Below, piece by piece: positions 13,848 to 26,385 of a DNA stretch of 64,000 nt. The stretch is taken from contig OY986969.1 in assembly GCA_963920575.1 (NCBI GenBank), forward strand, positions 18,833,288-18,897,287, written 5' to 3'. The notes beneath the pieces are model-generated. The model had not been told where the DNA came from and ran no database searches. It worked only from the letters and a program-made list of their open reading frames with translations. The stretch is from Narthecium ossifragum (lineage: Eukaryota; Streptophyta; Magnoliopsida; Dioscoreales; Nartheciaceae). The number at the start of each line of letters is the position of its first letter. The stretch's first letter is position 1. Made by a program: the position numbers and the translations under genes.

Positions 13848-14282
13848 TGACAACAGAGGCTCACTGTCGATGCGACGGTCGACGTGGAACATGGGTGAAC
13901 AATGGCGGATGATCCACGCATCGACCTTGAGAAGCTATTTTGGGCATAAGAGGCTCACGGTCTATGCGACGGTCGACCGTGGAGCCTGGGTGAACAATGG
14001 CGGCTGATCCACGCATCGACCTTGAGAAACTATTTTGGGCATAAGAGGCTCGCAGTCTATGTGACGGTCGATCATGGAGCCTGGGTGAACAATGGCGGAT
14101 GATCCACGCATCGACCTTGAGAAACTATTTTGGGCATATGAGGGTCACGGTTTATTCGCAGGTCGACCGTGGAGCCTGGGTGAACAATGGCAGATGATCC
14201 ATGCATCGACCTTGAGAAACTATTTGGGCATATGAGGCTCACGGTTTATTCGCAGGTCAACCGTGGAGCCTGGGTGAACAAT
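13848..14282. repeat. 95-bp tandem repeat, about 4.5 copies, each with a GGTCGACC-type palindrome
   Basis: The anchor TGGGTGAAC recurs at 13892, 13987, 14082, 14177 and 14271, giving a 95, 95, 95, 94 bp period. Most units carry a GACGGTCGACCGTGG-type palindrome or a mutated form. The corresponding part of the partner LTR (about 17840-17970) has only one to two units, so the array expanded in one LTR after insertion or was carried in unequally. Confidence 0.95.
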
Positions 14283-15086
14283 TCCGTGAATTCAATTTTC
14301 TGGGATTTGATCTACCAAAACTTATCAGAAATCAATGAAACTTTACATGGTGGTAGAGAAGAACGTTGGGAATCTAATGGCATCAAGAAATCAAGATTTC
14401 AATGGCAAAATATCGGTTCTGTCTTGTTTCAGTCGAAAAAACTGACAAAGCTGATAAAACAGCGGTAGAAACCAAACCGACAGACAAAACGTAAAACCGG
14501 AACATCCATGTGTTCTTAAAACGACGATTACACTGGAATACAAATTTACAACACATTCTAAGATGCATTTTTATACTAAAACATCCAAAAGCAATCCTAG
14601 GCAAACCTAATCAAACGATTAGGGTAGAAACACCTATTTGTACTGGCTGGGTAGACGATCCACCAATCATCCAAGTTTCACCGCTCCAATTTGATGTCGA
14701 AAATCCGTTGCCCAGGCTCCAATCCGCAGCTGAGAGAGAGATAGAGGGGAAGAAAGAGAAAGAAAAGTGGAGAAAGAGAAGGAAAGGGGTATTTATACAA
14801 ATCAGAAATCGATCTCGACCGTCCGATTAGATCTTTCCCGATCGAGCTCCGATCTTTCGATCAGAAGCACCTCTAAGGTTCTAATCAATCACATACATCA
14901 ATCCAAGGTAATGTGTGTACTACGCGGGGTGAAATCGACCACCAAGGCATAATTTTACCAAATTGCCCTTGGGGTCCAAAAACAACAATGAGATCGCCCG
15001 ATCGCACCCGACGCGAACCAAAACCAACCGAACCCACGGGTCTGACCTATGCGGTCGAACTAGGTATAGTGGTACGGGTCATCACA

Positions 15087-16379
15087 ACCTATCACCCTTG
15101 AAGGAATTTCGTCCTCGAAATTCGATTAGAGTAGAGTCGGAAACAACAAAGCAAAAACAAACACGCATGCATAAGATAAGAAGGGTTAGTAAGCTCGCAA
15201 CGCGAGCAACCACACAAGGCACCGGGCATCAATGCCCGCAACACAAGAGATACACATCGGGGTGAGAACCACTTGAGATACTCTATCGCCAACATTGTCT
15301 CCAACGGTCATCGACTCTAATCTGTATAACTCTTCTGCCGACTCAAAGCCGGCAGAAGTCTTTGTCTGGTTTGCGCCAGTCTCTCTGAAGATTATCTGAT
15401 GATGCCTAGAACGATGAGCGAAGCCTCGGCAACATTTGTTTAACGATCAGAAGAACGACACAAAAAGCCATACTACGCCTCAAATGCTACAACTGCTGAA
15501 GTAGGCGAACTCCTCCAAAAGACACACTCCTCTCAGCTGCCTCCTGCATCAAAAACACATGCCCTAAGCATGTCCTCCAAGATATGGATTGTCCTCTCTG
15601 AGTGCTCTATAATCTGGTGATGACGTCTGCCATGATATGCTTCCGCTGAAAGGGATGCAATGTGTCTGCCGTCTACTGATGCTCCGCCTTCACCTCCTAA
15701 CAAGTGAAGTAGTGAGGAAGAACTCTGCATCTCATGCTACTAACATTGATGACGATCATGATACACTATCATGCCTCTGGAGTGGACAATGAAAGGGGAA
15801 AGAGTGGAACACTCGAATGCCATCATCGCACAACTCTGGAACTGTGGTTCGGCCTTTGAAGCACAACCTACCGTCTGTTGATGCTATCTGGCTCTCATAC
15901 ACACGCTGAGGATCAATTTGGGCATAGACCTTTGTAAGATTCACGTCCTCGCATAACGTCGCCATCACTCTCGACTGAAATGTTGACATCCTTTGGATGA
16001 TAAGTAATGATGTCTGATTTGAATAACTTCTTCCATCTCCGCCACTAACGGGCTATCACTGCCGCTAAAGTTGCTCTAAACTCTCTGGCCTATATACTCA
16101 AGGTAACAGCTACGACACTAGCCTAACCTGGAAGGTGACATACTAAAAGGTTAAAACCTTTTAGCAACTCCAAGTTGCTATCACCCTTAAAGGCACCGAT
16201 GTCGTATCTACCGATGTCGTAGTAGATACGACATCTCATGATTCGCTTCGAGAAGAACAACACTAGTGTACTAGTCGACCTCGTCCTCAACACTAAGAGG
16301 ACCTTCTCACAAGTATCCTCCCAAACGAGGAAACTGAACTCTTGGCCAATAGACCACTCCCTCTTGGACTTTCAGCCAT
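15087..16379 (-). pseudogene. Decayed pol interior of family A element
   Basis: Fragments collinear with gypsy pol are visible on the minus strand. Near 16370-16290 there is text matching the end of RT (a [12 protein letters not shown] block). At 16190-16020 lies a linker seen again in the plus-strand A element. At 15989-15756 is the pre-integrase region (STFQSRV, AQIDPQRVYESQ). At 15730-15533 are SERTIHILEDMLRACV, the end of the integrase core, and some GC-rich debris. Several frameshifts and stops are present. None of it can encode a complete enzyme. Confidence 0.7.
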
Positions 16380-17839
16380 GACCCAGAAAACCCATATGGA
16401 CCAGGACGTGAGCCGATCTATTCCTGTTCACTTCCAAGTTTGGCGTGTTACATTACAAATTTCACGATTAATTTGAATAATTTAGTTTTAGAGGTAAAAT
16501 AGTAAATTTAACAATCTACTAACAGATCTAGATCCAATTTCAACATCTATAAATTAGCATAATATTAATTGATATAGAATTCAACTGATAGTAGGTACAA
16601 GTCCTCATTTACACAATATAAGATGTCAAAACCTCAAAGTGGGAAATTATACATTTAGTATAATCCTCAAGTTATAACAGTACAACAAAAATCTGTAAAG
16701 CTACAACTGGTCCCTCATGATCCTCAACCACCTCCCGAAGTCAACGCGCCACCAAAGGTCTGTCCAACTGGTACTACAGAAGAAGAGCTGACGACTGCAC
16801 CTGCAAACGCGGCCTGGGTAGGAGTGAGCAAAAAAACTCAGTAGGGTTCTATTCTATGTCACACTGAAAAGGAGGAAACAACAACAGTGTCACTTCTCTG
16901 CCTAAGTCTAAAGTATGCCAAGGGTCTCATAACCTCATCGATGTCCCAAGGGCTTCTGTCACGAAACCTCTCTCTTGAACATGTTATCAAAAGGCAGAGG
17001 AACAGTAACATGCAAGATGACCCTTACCCAGACAGGATTCCCATGCCTGAGGACCTCATTGGGAATACATCGACAACCATCATTAGCAGTTGGCCTTGGA
17101 GAAGCGACACAACCTCTTAACCTCAATCAATAGACTATGTGTAGCCAACTAGACAACAACCTCGATAAACAAGATTAACACAACAATTCATGCCCTAGGC
17201 CTAGCTACCCAGCCTCAGTTCTATGACTATATCCGAGCTGCCCAAGCATACAGTGCATGCACCTATACAAGCATCTAGCCTAGGTGTCACTATACGTCAC
17301 ATCAACATTAGAGGTTCAATAGTTAAGCTATAATACGATAAAAGAATCAAACCTGATTCTCAAACAGAAATTGGCATTATAATACCGCTATAAAATAACC
17401 CTCCACAACGCCGACACATAACAGGCTAAGGTTCCATAGTTATCCAACAGATAACACGTAACAATACAACGATTATGTATTCAATTTCATATAGCAGGGA
17501 AATTTCGGCAATTAATCCTACAATCGAAATCCTAGCATAAAACCCTTCAAAGTCCATTAGAAATCCGTGAAATGTCAAGAGGTAGTCCTAGGCATACAAT
17601 AGTAGGACATACTATGTTATCGAGTCGATTGGAAAACAATTGATCGACGAAATCGAAGAAATTGCATAATGTCTTTAATTTCATAATATTTCACAAATAT
17701 AAAACTCCGATCAAATCCCCCTCAAATCGATCGATAAATCCATCAAAAAGTCATTGTTACCATGCTATATGCTTCCTAGCATCATTAGCTATCCGTCATG
17801 AAAGAATCAATCCAAAAGAATCACGAAAATCACTATTTA

Positions 17840-17970
17840 AAGGGTGGCGGTCGATGCGACGGTTGACCGTGAGGTGGGATAGTGTCCACTGACGATCGAT
17901 CGAAACATCGACCCTGAGAAGTCATTTTGACAACAGAGGCTCACGGTCTATGCGATGGTCGACCGTGGAG
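17840..17970 (-). promoter_or_regulatory. TCGA-core palindrome cluster in family A LTR
   Basis: This part of the 5' LTR holds GGTTGACCGT, GATCGATCG and ATGGTCGACCGTGG, the short counterpart of the 95-bp array at 13848-14282. On the minus strand it lies about 480 bp downstream of the LTR's TATAAATA (about 18440). Its role is unknown. Confidence 0.4.
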
Positions 17971-18736
17971 CCTAGGCGAACAATTCCGTGAACAATGTCG
18001 TGAATTCAATTTTCTGGGATTTGATCTACCAAGACTTATAAGAAATCGATGAAACTTTACAGGGTGGTAAATAAGAACATTGGGAATCTAATGGCATCAA
18101 GAAATCTTGATTTCAATAGCAAAATATCAGATTTGGCTTGTTTCAGCCGAAAAATCGACAAAATTGAAAAAACAACGGTAGAAACCAAACCGACCGACAA
18201 AATGTAAAACCAGAACATCCAGGTGTTCCTAAAATGTCGATTACACTGGAATACAAATTTGCAACACATTCTAACATGCACTAGCTGGGTAGACAATCTA
18301 CCAAGCCCCCAAGTTTTGTCGCTCTAATTTGACGTCGAAAATCCTCAGCCCAAACTTCAATCCGCAACTGAGAGAGAGAGAGAGAGAGAGGCGAAAAAAA
18401 AGAAAGAAAAGAGGAGAGAGACAGAGAAGGAAAGGCGGTATTTATAGAGATCTAAAATCGATCTTCGCCGTCTGATTCGATCTTTCATGATCGAGCTCCG
18501 ATCTTCCGATCGGAAGTGCCCCTAAGATTCTAATCAATCACATATATCAATTCAAGGGAGTGTGTGTACTACGCAACTGTGAAACCGACCGACAAGGCAC
18601 AATTTTACCAAATTACCCTTGGAGTCCAAAAACAACAATGCGATTGCCCGATCACACCCAACGCGAAACAAAACCAACTGAACCCACGGGTCCGACCTAT
18701 GCGGTCTAACCAGGTATAGAGATACGGGTTCTCACA

Positions 18737-20219
18737 GTCTCTCCCCCAACCAACAATCATGCAGTAAGCTGATACAATGATCTTTTCCCAACTCACATTT
18801 CAAACCTTTCCTCAATTTATCCACAGCTTCAAGGAGCTTTCCAGTGAACAGAGCCGGACTTAGAGTCTCTTGAGGACGGGAGGATCTCCTTCTATGTATA
18901 CTTCACTTTCGTCAACTGAAACCAAATAGTATCCTTACTAACCAAGAAGTCAGCTATACGATTCATCTTAATTGCTTCCTGCCAAGTCTATAGGCTGTGA
19001 AACCCGAGCCCCCCAACCTCCGTCGACGTGCAAGCTACCTTCCAAGCCACACAGAACATTCCTAAACATCGACCTTGCCATACAAAGTTCATGCCAATGC
19101 TATTGAGTTTCTTGATCACAGCCACAGGGAGCTTCGTAGTTGCCATGACATATGTCGGTATAGCCTGAAGCACAATCTTCATAAGAACTACCCTCCCAGC
19201 TTCAAAGATCCTTTTCCTTTGCCACGAAACAACCAGAGCAGTCATCTTTTCAATAAGCCATGAGAAGTCTGTAGCTTTCATTCTTTATTCACTGAAGTCA
19301 ACTCCCAAATAGTTCCATGCTTCTTTAGCAACACTAACGCCCAAAATATGGCAGATAGTTAATCGCCTATCCTCCACAACCGCCTTTGAAAACCAAATAC
19401 TATACTTGTTGAAATTCATTTCTAGACCCGAGAGCTCCTTGAAGAGGACGACTTTTTGTTTTAATTTCCTCATCTCCGAGCATGTAGCTTGAGATACAAA
19501 TAAACAATCGTCCGCATAGAGTAAATGAGAGATCGCGAAATCTGATTTTGGGAAGGTCACACCCACCAAACCATTAGAGGGATCCTTTAATATTCTAGAG
19601 AGCACCACTTGTACAATGAGAAATAGGTAATAGGAGAGGGGGTCGTCTTGCCTCAATCCGCACTTTGAAGCAACATGCCGATGAAGCTTCCCATTAATGA
19701 TTAAGGAAAATCGAGCTCCTTTGATATATTCCATTAGCCAACTAATTCACCTTGGCGGAAAGTTCATGAGTCTCAAAACTCTTTCAAGTAAGGACCACTT
19801 CACCTTATCATAAACCGACCGAAGGTCCACCTTCACCATGAATAGACCACGAGTTTTGGGCGCTATCCTCATAGAGTGGACAATTTGCTTTTACCGTATA
19901 AGAAGGACGATTGTTCCCCACCAATGACCATATCCAAGACTGGCTTCATGTGCTTAGCAAGACTCATAGTGATAATTTTGTACCCCACATTGCATAAACT
20001 AATCGGGCGATAGTCCTTAACCTTAGTGGAGAGCTTGCATTTAGGAACAAAGGACAATAAGGTCTCATGCCAAGCCGGCGGCAGCCGGGAGGACTCAAAG
20101 AAATCCTTGAAAATCGCAACAAGGTCCTCGCCAGCAACATCCCAGTGTTGAATATAGAATTCAATTCGCACCCCATCTGGGCCCGAGCACTTGCTCTTAC
20201 CTATCCCAAAGAATACTTT
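18737..20219 (-). pseudogene. LINE (non-LTR) reverse transcriptase part
   Basis: The minus strand shows an ordered plant LINE ORF2: GIGKSKCSGPDG and DYRPISLCNVGYKI (20219-19869), then GLRQDDPLS and the active-site block LLYADDCLF (19734-19285), then SWQRKRIFEAGRVVLMK and a zinc-knuckle-like tail (19281-18760). The YADD motif is intact, but frames shift at about 19868-19740 and 19284, and stops occur. The 5' part is cut by the family A element at 20220, and the 3' end abuts another A LTR at 18737. The endonuclease half at 30.4-33.6 kb has the same orientation and is probably the other piece of the same element. Confidence 0.85.
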
Positions 20220-22869
20220 TGTCACGCCCCGACCCAGAAAACTCATCCAGATCGGGAAGTGAGCAACCTAAACCTGTTAAATCATCAATTTGAGCAAAAA
20301 TTTTGACAGAGTCTCCTCTATAATTCATACACAAGGAACATGTACAATTTCTATATTCCACGATAAATTTAAATACTTGATCATGAGGGCAGAAATGTAG
20401 ATTCACAACTACTATCATTATTTCAACCCAATTTAAACATTTAAATAAACATCATTCCACATTAATATCAAATTCAAAGTTATACAATTGTCCTCAAATG
20501 CGAAACAATAGTCTCCAAGATTTAACTACATTAAATAAATATAAAATAGTGAATGGAAGCCTTCAATTTGTCAACAACCTCAAAGTTCACCTGAAGTAGA
20601 AGCGCCTCCAAAAACTGATCCGCCTGGGACTACTGAAGTGGAAGGAGCAGCGCCTGCACCTGCAAAACGCAGCCCGGGTAGGGTGAGCATAAAGCCCAGT
20701 AGGGTTCTACTCTACGTCACTCTCAAGGAAAAGGTAGACTGCAACTGTATTATCTTTCATCCCAAATCTAAGGTGCGACTGGAGGTATCACACCTCGTTG
20801 ATCCAGAATGGGCCCCTACATAGGGTCACCCTCACCCAAGTGGCGAAACAAGGAGGACGACCAATACGAGTCCGGACCCAGGGTCGGTGCATCGCCGCTG
20901 CACTCACCGCCGGAGCTCTCGCCGTACACCACCCCTTGTACGGGGACATACGTCATGGACATCGACATCCACACTTAGGCCCTTAGGACAAAGAGACAAT
21001 ACGACCTCTATTCCTCAACATCATAACTCAAATGAGTATATCTAGGTTGTAACCTCGATCAACACAAGATCGTAACCACACATTCTCGCCCTACTCCTCC
21101 TACCCATACCTCGGTCCTAGAGCTAGATCCGAGCTACGCGAGCCCTCGGATCTGCGATCAAGCCCAATCACCCGCATCTAACCTTAATGCTTCTAATGCA
21201 TACAACGTGCATGAGCATGATCAAGCAACTAGGCCTAGGTGTCTCTACATGACAATTCATCAATCACCTATCCAACAAGATAAAGCATAGCTATAGAGTA
21301 GGTTTAGCATTCAAGAATTAACAAAAGCCAAGTACAACATTCACATATTCCAATCATGCATAATCATTCAGCACATAAAAGGGCACACCTTCGGCCCAAA
21401 TAAATCTAAACATTCCCAAGGAGAATCACTCCCTTGGTTAATCCATAAAGAAATAGAAATGGGCACACCACCGGCCCTAGGCTTAAACATGCTACATGAG
21501 GGTGCAATTGGATAATAGGCATGTGATCATAAACATGTGGACATTAACACTAAGTCACATGATTAGTACAGAGAAAGGAACATGCTACTCTGTTCTACAA
21601 TTGACATGAATTGACATGATTGAGATACTTTTACCAAACTCATAGAGAATTAGAGGAATGATCAATTGGTGGAATAACATTTGGCAGCAACCATAGAGCT
21701 CTTCCATGATGAATTAAGAGCACTCAATGGGAAGAGGAAGAGAAAGAGAAGGGTTACCAGCCACAAGTATGAAAACATAGTTCTCATCTCTAAGGAATGA
21801 AGCAACAACTAGGAAGGAAACTGAGAGTCCCTCCAGTCGATCCCAAGCCTAAGGCCACTCCGTTGCATTCAACCAAACCGAAAACAGGGAAAGGAATCCA
21901 ACAACAAACACCAGAAGATCAAATGGGATTCTGGAAACTCAAGTATACGGCCAACCATGAACAAGGGAAAGAAAGAGGAGAAACAGAGGAAGGGAGGGGC
22001 TGTCCACCCAAAACAGGGGAATTGGAAACCCATCAAACCAGAGAGCGAAGGAGAAGCAAAACCTCATCAAAAATCCATGAAAACCCATAGATCTAAACCA
22101 CTGCGGTACAAGGGAAACAAGGAAAGAGAGAGAGAGAGGAAGAACAGGGCATCTATACCCTAGCTAGCATCGAAATCCAACATTAACTCCTAGATCTAAG
22201 CAATGACAAACAATGAAAGAGGAAGAACATCAATCAGTACAACCAACAATCCTAAGCTAGCATGCTTCCAATCAAGCCCTAGAGCCCTAACCAAAGGTTA
22301 GGGTAGGAATCCCTACCTCTGGGCGTCAAAGTTGAGTCCTTCCTCTTCTTCTTCGGCCGTGGCAGTCGTCGCCGCCACGGTCTCCGTCGTCGCCGCCAAC
22401 GTAGCCAAGTTCCCCGCCGTCGGAGAGAAGGGCCCCACAGCCGCGTCTCTCGCCTCCGGTCTCGATCTCTCCCTCTCCTCAGCTGTCGCGTCGTGACCCA
22501 AGCAAGCTCTCGTGGAAGGGGGGATGAATAGTAGGGCTAGGTTTTATATAATTAGGTTGCTTAAGTCCACAGCCGTTCGATCAGCGTAAGTTGATCACAG
22601 CAGTTCAGATCTAGATCTACTTGATCAAACTCCGATCTTTAAATCCAGAGCACTCCTATGGGTCTACTCAAGTACATACATCATTATAAGGCCGTGTGTG
22701 CGTTACGCAAGTGTGAACCCAACCCACAGGGCGCAATTTACCCAAATTGCCCCTGGGACCGCAAAGAGGCAATGCGATCAGCCGATCGCGCTCAACACGG
22801 AAACAAGCCAAGAAGGGGTCGGCCCTTGACCGACGCGGTCGAGCTGGGTCGGAGGATTGGGTCCTCACA
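20220..22869 (-). repeat. 3' LTR of family A element (2650 bp, complete)
   Basis: On the minus strand it begins TGTGAGGACC at 22869 and ends GGGTCGGGGCGTGACA at 20220. It aligns piecewise to 26385-30417, for example the block at 20297-20410 with 26400-26510, and 22285-22340 with 30100-30150. A TATATAAAAC-type promoter word lies near 22540-22550. TCGA-palindrome clusters are not evident in this copy. Confidence 0.9.
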
Positions 22870-22880
22870 ACCTATCACCC

Positions 22881-23552
22881 TTAAAGGAATTTCGTCCGTA
22901 AAATTCGATAAGGGTAGGGTCGAAGAAAAGAAACAAGCACTCTAGGCCTACCTGCACAGACAAGAACAAGGCTACAGTTAGGGGCACCAACGCCCGAAAG
23001 AAGTCTAGCTGTCGGAAGGAACAATCTTGGGAACTCTTGGCGCATACGGTTATCTCGCTCCCAGGTCAGCTCTTTGGTATTGCCATGTTTCCAACGGACC
23101 ATCACTAACGGTATCGATCTGCCCCTGAGTACCTGGTCCCGGCTATCCATGATCTGCACCGACTCCTCTATGTATGTGGCATCCTCCTCAACCTCAATGT
23201 CGTCGACTCTGATCTCATGTGATGGATCTGAAAAAAACTTCTTCAACATCGACACGTGAAAGGTAGGATGAACAACAGACATGTGTGGGGGTAATGATAG
23301 CTTGTAGGCGGCCTCTCCGACGAGCCTCACAATCTTGAAGGGACCCGTGAACCTCGGTGTCAACTTGTCTCTGTTACCAAATCTGATCGATCCTCTGCGC
23401 GGAGAAACCTTCAGGAAGACTCTGTCCCCCACTGCAAACTCTAACGGTAGCCTCGAACGGTGAAAAATCCAAACTGGACTGTTAACTGTTGTTGTAGGCA
23501 AACTCCACCAACCGCACATGTTGCTCTCAACTACCTCCAGCGTCAAGCACAC
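22881..23552 (-). pseudogene. Integrase C-terminal and chromodomain-like tail
   Basis: This 223-codon open frame contains the gypsy GPF/Y region (PRFTGPFKIVRLVGEAAYKL) and the FHVSMLKK block. It ends with a chromodomain-like segment, VRWKHGNTKELTWE...RQEFPRLF, as in Tekay/Del chromoviruses. That tail targets integration to particular chromatin (family knowledge). Its first residues overlap the preceding integrase frame, so a frameshift lies at about 23527-23552. Confidence 0.85.
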
Positions 23553-24318
23553 AAGCCCTGAGCATGTCCTCCAGGATCTGAATCGTCCGCTCTGATTGTC
23601 CGTCCGTTTGAGGGTGGAACGTCGTGCTGAAAGTCAACAAGGTACTCATGGACTGCTGGAAACCTTCCCAAAATCTACCAGTGAACCTGGGGTCTCGATC
23701 TGACACTATGGACACCGGAATGCCGTGCAATCTGACAATCTCATCAACATATATCTGGCTCAACCTAGAAATAGGATCCATGGTCCTCATGGGTAGGAAG
23801 TGTGCCGATTTTGTCAACCGATCAACAATGACCCAAATGGCATCATGCCCTCTAGGTGTCCTCGGCAGCCCTGTAACAAAATCCATGGCGATGTGCTCCC
23901 ACTTCCATTCTGGTACTGGAAGTGGCTGTAGTAATCTGGGGGTTCGTCTATGCTCCGCCTTCATCTTCTGACATGTGAGGCATCTGGAAACGAACTCTGC
24001 CACCGCTCGCTTCATCTCGGACCACCAAAACTGTCGATGACGATCATGATACATCTTGGTGCTCCTGGGACGAACTGCAAAGCTGGAATGGTGAAACTCA
24101 TGTATGATATTCTCTCTCAAATCTGAGTCTGCTGGAACTGCAATGCCGCCCTTGAAGCACAAACCACCATCTGTCGTCACTATCCAGCCCTCAATCGTGT
24201 GCTCAGTCCCGACTGCTGCACGGATCTCCATGAGTTCCGAGTCTCTACCCTGTGCCTCTATCACCCTCGTTAGAAGTGTTGGAATGCTGCGTACAGCAAA
24301 GAGAGAGCCGCCTGCCAC
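23527..24318 (-). pseudogene. Ty3/gypsy integrase core
   Basis: This is a 263-codon open frame. A zinc-binding HHCC region is recognisable (HEFHHSSF ... CLTCQKMK), followed by the catalytic triad: D in AMDFVTGLP, D in SIVSDRDPRF and E in TDGQSERTIQ. The triad is intact, although the frame is separated from its neighbours by frameshifts. The enzyme would insert the cDNA copy into the genome in the nucleus. The upstream part (SIPTLLTRVIEAQ) is the usual linker from RNase H. Confidence 0.9.
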
Positions 24319-24339
24319 TGCCGAGCTGACACCACTGCT

Positions 24340-24704
24340 AACTTTGCCCTATGTTCCCTGGCCTGCCTGCTCAGTGCGTATGTTACGACGTTTGCCTTAC
24401 CATGATGGTAATGCAACTCGAAGTCGTAGTCCTCCAACAACTCCATCCATCAGCACTGTCTGAGATTGAGGTCACGCTGGGTGAATACATGCTTCAAGCT
24501 CTTATGATCTGAGTACACTTGGAACCGCTCGCCATAAAGATAGTGTTGCCACGTCTTCAACGCAAAAACTACTACTGCTAACTCTAGATCGTGGATGGGG
24601 TAATTCTTCTCATGGTTCTTCAGTTGCCTCAAACCATAAGCCACAACGTGGCCTTCCTGCATCAGTATACACCCAAGACCCTCTCCGCTGGCATCACAGT
24701 ACAC
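24340..24704 (-). pseudogene. Ty3/gypsy RNase H domain
   Basis: The frame shows the RNase H motifs [22 protein letters not shown] and [14 protein letters not shown], which supply the acidic catalytic residues. This activity degrades the RNA strand during reverse transcription. The frame stops near 24450, and the remaining family text continues to about 24340. It is separated from RT by a degenerate stretch at 24705-24786. Confidence 0.85.
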
Positions 24705-24786
24705 ACTATAGCCGACGTCGCGTTATGGAACTATCAAGATAGGGGCACATGGCACTGGTCAATCTAGTCCTCATCTCTATGAAGGC

Positions 24787-25875
24787 CTACTCGCAAGCAT
24801 CGTCCCAAACAAAAGAAACCGCCTTCTGGGTCAATCTGGTCAGTGGTACTGCTACCCTGGAGAAATCCCTAACGAATCTCCTGTAGTATCCTGCCAAGCC
24901 GAGAAAACTACGGACCTCAAACACAGTATTCGGTCTCTGCCACTGCATAACTACCTCTACCTTGGCTGGATCAACTAAAATCCCTGCCGCTGACACTACA
25001 TGTCCCAGAAACTTCACTTCTGGGAGCCAGAACTCGCACTTGGAGGCCTTAGTATATAGCCTGTTCTCTCTCAGCAACTGTAGCACTATCCTCAGGTGCT
25101 CCTCATGCTCCTCCTCAGTGCGTGAGTAGATCAAGATGCCATCGATGAATACCACTACAAGCTTATCCAGGTAGGGTCTGAATATCCTTTGCATCAAGTC
25201 CATGAAAGTTGTCGGTGCGTTCGTCAATCCAAAAGGCATCACCACGAATTCATAGAGCCCATACCTCGTGTGAAATACTGTCTTCGCAATATCACAATCC
25301 CTGATCCTCAATTGGTAGTAGCCAGTGCGGAGGTCGATCTTCGAAAAGACCGACGAGCCTCGAAGCTGATCAAACAAGTCATCGATCCTTGGCATGGGAT
25401 ATTTGTTCTTTACAGTGACCATGTTCAGCTTCCTATAATCTATACAAAGCCGTAGAGTACCGTCCTTCTTCTTAGCAAACAATATTGGCGCTCCCCATGG
25501 TGAAGTACTAGGGCGAATGAAACCTCGATCAATCAGTTCGTCCAACTGTGTCCTTAGCTCCTTATGCTCTGCTGGTGCCATCCTGAAAGCTTGTAAGGAA
25601 ATCGGTCCCGTACCCGAAACCAGATCTATCTCAAAGTCAACAGCTCTAGAGGGAGGAAGTCCCGGAAGCTCGTCTGGGAACACATCGGTAAACTCGCAGA
25701 CCACCCTGGAAAAGCTAACCTCTTGGCTGCCCTCTACAGCGAACAAGGAAAGACGCGCCAACAAGGCTGACAGTTGGCTCTCGCGTCTAGGAAAACAGCA
25801 ACAAGCAAGAGAATCGATAGACTGTCGGTCCCCCAACAAGACAAAGCGAACGATGTCCGGTGTCCAAGAAGTCAC
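24787..25875 (-). pseudogene. Ty3/gypsy reverse transcriptase with mutated active site
   Basis: A 362-codon open frame covers the RT fingers and palm: [47 protein letters not shown], then FIDGILIYS, and the thumb/connection region [14 protein letters not shown]. The family active site is F/Y-x-D-D. Here the second aspartate is glycine (codon at plus 25138-25140), so catalysis should be lost even though the frame is open. Protease lies just upstream after a stop. Confidence 0.92.
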
Positions 25876-25902
25876 CCTACGACGCCCACAGTCGATGACG
25901 GC

Positions 25903-26160
25903 TCAGTATGATGTCAGCCAATCCATACCGAGTATCACGTCGAAGCCGACCATGTCTAGCACCCGTAGGTCTATAAGAATGCGGAGGCCCCCAACCTCCA
26001 ACTCGCACACTCGGCAAATTTTCTCAACCTGAGCTCCTCCACTGACCGGTGTGTCTAAGTGTAGTGCAACTCTGAGTAGTTCGGTTTCCAGCCCTAATGA
26101 TGTCACACACTCCCAAGCCACAAATGAATGGGAAGCTCCTGAATCTATCAGCACATCCAC
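25903..26160 (-). pseudogene. Retroelement aspartic protease
   Basis: An open frame of 85 codons contains DVLIDSGASHSFV, the DSGA active-site loop of retropepsins, and ends at ILGMDWLTSY, the usual GMDWL block. A stop immediately follows, after which related sequence continues into RT. The enzyme would cleave the gag-pol polyprotein inside virus-like particles. Confidence 0.85.
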
Positions 26161-26385
26161 AAAGGAACTAAAAAGCTGGAAGAAACGTCGAAGGACTGAA
26201 GCTCAGCTGGGGTCTGTGCTAGTGCTAGTGGTTGCTGGGGTGCCTGCGGGTACTGATGGGGCTGGTACAATGGCTGCACTGCGTCTGGGTGCTGGCGGTC
26301 AGGAAGCGCGTACACCCCACCCCTGGAACCTGCTCTGCCTCTGCCACGGCCCCGTCCTGCTACTGCTCCTCTCTGCCAACCTCTC
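26161..26385 (-). pseudogene. Gag C-terminal remnant
   Basis: The minus frame reads a G/R-rich stretch (GRGRGRGRAGSRGG) followed by a P/Q-rich stretch (QPHQYPQAPQQP). This is compatible with the region after the CCHC knuckle of a plant gypsy gag. No CCHC knuckle remains. The upstream gag is deleted up to the LTR at about 26385. Confidence 0.55.

Larger units (their letters stand above)
13843..18736 (-). mobile_element. Non-autonomous family A LTR retrotransposon, 3' LTR truncated
   Basis: Two related LTRs in minus orientation flank a short decayed interior. The 5' LTR runs from 18736 (TGTGAGAACCC) to about 16380, where it still shows the ...TTTTCTGGGTC end. The interior is 16379-15087. The 3' LTR starts at 15086 (TGTGATGACCC) and breaks off at about 13843, so roughly its last half is missing. 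Shared blocks include the start (15086 and 18736), a TATAAATA on the minus strand (about 14797 and 18440), and a stretch matching between 14283-14570 and 17985-18280. No primer-binding site follows the 5' LTR, and gag, protease and most of RT are gone. The truncated edge lies about 400 bp upstream of the inferred eIF2D first exon. Confidence 0.75.

Noticed and set aside
22313..22501. Short A/E/T-rich minus frame
   Set aside because: It is GC-rich LTR leader sequence. The equivalent site at 30130-30350 has no conserved frame.
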